Below are positions 4,788 to 5,669 of a DNA stretch of 5,669 nucleotides, piece after piece. A program made the position numbers and the translations under genes. Source of the DNA: JAZSQZ01 sp045538175 (GTDB taxonomy: Bacteria > Bacillota > Clostridia > Christensenellales > UBA1242); NCBI GenBank assembly GCA_045538175.1, contig JAZSQZ010000069.1:1-5669 (forward strand), given 5' to 3'. The notes under the pieces were generated by a model. That model saw only the letters and a program-made list of their open reading frames with translations, searched no databases and was not told the origin of the DNA. Position 1 is the stretch's first letter, and every line of letters begins with the position of its first letter.

Positions 4788-5102
4788 TTATCGGTTGAAT
4801 TTAACAGTAATATTGACAGGAACCTTTTCGCCAGTAGAAATATCATAACTAAGAATTTCGGCAGAATATCCGAGTTCCTTCAAATCCTTCACCAGCTGTT
4901 CACCACCATACAACTTGTGGAAATCATAATCCAGTTCCAAATCGGCATAAGAAAATCCCAATTCAAAATTACGTTGCAGGATAGCTGCGTAATGGGTCAA
5001 ATGTTCCTTCAGTCTTCGTTCCTTAACTTCGGCGTCCGTTTCAGTGGGTACCTTCGTTTTAAGTTCATCACAAGACGGGATAATTTCTTTAATATTCACC
5101 AT
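4788..5102 (-). CDS. Tandem paralogue 1, unknown function
   Basis: A 104-residue protein with one of the strongest ribosome binding sites in the window (AGGAGGT, 5 bases before ATG 5102). It shares DELK near the N-terminus, the helix EVKERRLKEHLTHYAAIL, the block VKDLKELGYSAE, and the end GEKVPVNITVKF with the next two genes; the match to paralogue 2 is visible even in the DNA around KDLKELG. A soluble alpha/beta protein is likely. Its position directly behind the promoter-proximal membrane peptide, and three copies in a row, suggest dosage or diversification of a host- or nucleic-acid-interacting small protein, but that is inference only. Confidence 0.85.
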   Translation of the reverse strand: MVNIKEIIPSCDELKTKVPTETDAEVKERRLKEHLTHYAAILQRNFELGFSYADLELDYDFHKLYGGEQLVKDLKELGYSAEILSYDISTGEKVPVNITVKFNR

Positions 5103-5115
5103 TGTAACCTCCTGT

Positions 5116-5274
5116 TTACATCAAAGTGGTGGTTAAACCATCAAGAACAATCGCACCAAAAAACACCAGCATACCAGCAATACCCTGGAGCCAGTAGTTT
5201 CTCTTTTCCTTCTTTTCCTTGGCACGATAGTAAGCAGTCCAAGAATTGAAGCCTTTGGGGAAAATTTCGTTCAT
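5116..5274 (-). CDS. 52-residue single-pass membrane protein
   Basis: A short gene read from the minus strand: ATG 5274, GAGG 7 bases upstream, TAA at 5116. The N-terminal 28 residues are soluble and basic with aromatic residues (MNEIFPKGFNSWTAYYRAKE followed by a KKEKRNYW run). One transmembrane helix follows at about 29-49 (LQGIAGMLVFFGAIVLDGL), with a short end TTTLM. By the positive-inside rule the basic part is cytoplasmic. It is the first gene after the promoter at 5310-5338 and precedes paralogue 1 by 13 bases. Function unknown; candidates are an early phage membrane effector or anchor for a partner. Confidence 0.75.
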   Translation of the reverse strand: MNEIFPKGFNSWTAYYRAKEKKEKRNYWLQGIAGMLVFFGAIVLDGLTTTLM

Positions 5275-5309
5275 AGTTTAACCTCGTTGTTGTTTCGTTT
5301 TCTAAGTTT

Positions 5310-5338
5310 AATATAGAAAAACCACTGACTATTGTCAA
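5310..5338 (-). promoter_or_regulatory. Strong sigma70-like promoter (TTGACA, 17 bp, TATATT)
   Basis: On the minus strand, -35 TTGACA (full consensus) is at 5338-5333 and -10 TATATT at 5315-5310, with a 17-base spacer. The start site should be near 5303, giving a leader of about 29 bases to ATG 5274. It drives the membrane peptide and the three paralogues. The -35 and half of the spacer lie inside the 5317-5346 inverted repeat. Confidence 0.75.
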
Positions 5339-5346
5339 TGGTTTTT
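5317..5346 (-). terminator. Hairpin with U-tract, probable intrinsic terminator or operator
   Basis: Arms of 13 bases (5346-5334 and 5329-5317 on the minus strand, AAAAACCATTGAC and GTCAGTGGTTTTT) pair around a 4-base AATA loop with a single G-U wobble in minus-strand RNA. The stem runs into TTTTTC. It starts 25 bases after the TAA of the right-edge gene, where a terminator is expected, and its A/T flanks make it work in both directions. The same symmetry over the -35 box could instead, or also, be a repressor operator. Confidence 0.65.
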
Positions 5347-5370
5347 GGTAAATTTTATGTAAAATTAAGT

Positions 5371-5669
5371 TTACATTGTCCTAATTTTGGTCACAATTTC
5401 ACTGTACATTTTGTTGTAATCTGGGTCAATATTGGGACTTTGATTTTTTGGACTACATTTGCAAGAACCATAAGCGTGTTTACATTTTGGGCAGAAAACA
5501 TTTCCATCTTTTGGAATAAACGCACGATCACGGTCTCTGCAATCCAAATAGAAAATGAAACTAATCGGGTCTTCCCAATCTCCACCAGCAAAAAACCAAA
5601 TCATTTCAGTTCCATCTGGGAATAAGGTTGTACCATTAGTATCTTCTTCATAGTTTTCAAAATCAAATT
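5371..5669 (-). CDS. Acidic protein with Cys knuckle, N-terminus cut by window edge
   Basis: The frame is open from the right edge to TAA at 5371 (98 residues seen; the start is outside the window, and the internal ATG 5604 is not the real start because coding-like sequence precedes it). The visible part begins acidic (FDFENYEEDTNG), then FPDGTEMIWFFAGGDWEDPI and an FIFYLD strand. A Cys cluster follows, CPKC, six residues, then CKC (C59, C62, C69, C71 of the visible part, with C43 and H64 nearby), which fits a small zinc-binding knuckle. The GGDWEDP block resembles one I associate with uncharacterised phage proteins. The gene is followed by the hairpin terminator, so it belongs to a separate transcript from the genes to its left. 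Confidence 0.8.
   Translation of the reverse strand, partial: FDFENYEEDTNGTTLFPDGTEMIWFFAGGDWEDPISFIFYLDCRDRDRAFIPKDGNVFCPKCKHAYGSCKCSPKNQSPNIDPDYNKMYSEIVTKIRTM

Noticed and set aside
3906..5249. Plus-strand ORFs (for example 3906-4235, 4917-5249, 5332-5625, 1917-2267)
   Set aside because: They lie antisense to well-supported minus-strand genes, have low-complexity Phe/Ile/Ser-rich products and lack ribosome binding sites; shadows of the real genes.

Overview
The window looks like part of the accessory (non-structural) region of a tailed bacteriophage or prophage. All supported genes lie on the minus strand. They are short, AT-rich, tightly packed and usually joined by overlaps of 1 to 56 bases or gaps of 1 or 2 bases. 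Most starts have a clear Shine-Dalgarno sequence (AAGGAG, AGGAGG or AAAGGA), so the host uses SD-led initiation, which argues against a Bacteroidetes host. TAA, TGA and TAG all end genes, so the genetic code appears standard. No tRNA, rRNA, CRISPR array, transposase or virion gene is visible. Only two proteins resemble families I recognise: a phage-type P-loop nucleotide kinase/AAA_28-like NTPase and a DUF4258-like protein. Host and phage genus cannot be named from the sequence.

Layout in the direction of transcription (right to left). At the right edge is the 3' part of an acidic gene with a Cys-rich knuckle (5371-5669). It ends just before a 13-bp inverted repeat that can act as a terminator, and the -35 box of a near-consensus promoter (TTGACA-17-TATATT) lies inside that repeat. 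This promoter drives a 52-aa membrane protein (5116-5274) and three tandem paralogues (4788-5102, 4462-4776, 3939-4460). A second promoter (TTGAAA-17-TATATT), whose -35 sits in a perfect 13-bp tandem repeat, then starts a long operon: a two-helix membrane protein (3593-3856), a coiled-coil protein (3421-3612), two tandem paralogues A and B (2955-3419 and 2468-2958), a 53-aa helical protein (2291-2452), an interrupted gene (from 2291), an unknown 112-aa protein (1775-2113), the P-loop NTPase (1253-1787), a 49-aa membrane protein (1120-1269), a helical protein (843-1139), the DUF4258-like protein (368-898) and an unknown gene running off the left edge (1-378).

The main surprise is a cluster of three lesions between 1253 and 2958. 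Paralogue B switches frame near 2600-2632, and its true C-terminus is recovered by alignment with A. The gene starting at 2291 has an in-frame TAG at codon 23. The NTPase carries one extra base inside its Walker A coding region, which separates the start and first beta strand from the rest. Either this is a decaying or variable segment, or the assembly has base-level errors there. Three real small genes (5116-5274, 2291-2452, 1120-1269) are easily missed because they are under 60 codons.

How the genes act together is unknown. The two promoter-led operons of small, duplicated, membrane-associated and basic proteins resemble phage early-gene regions that modify the host, but that is inference from layout only.
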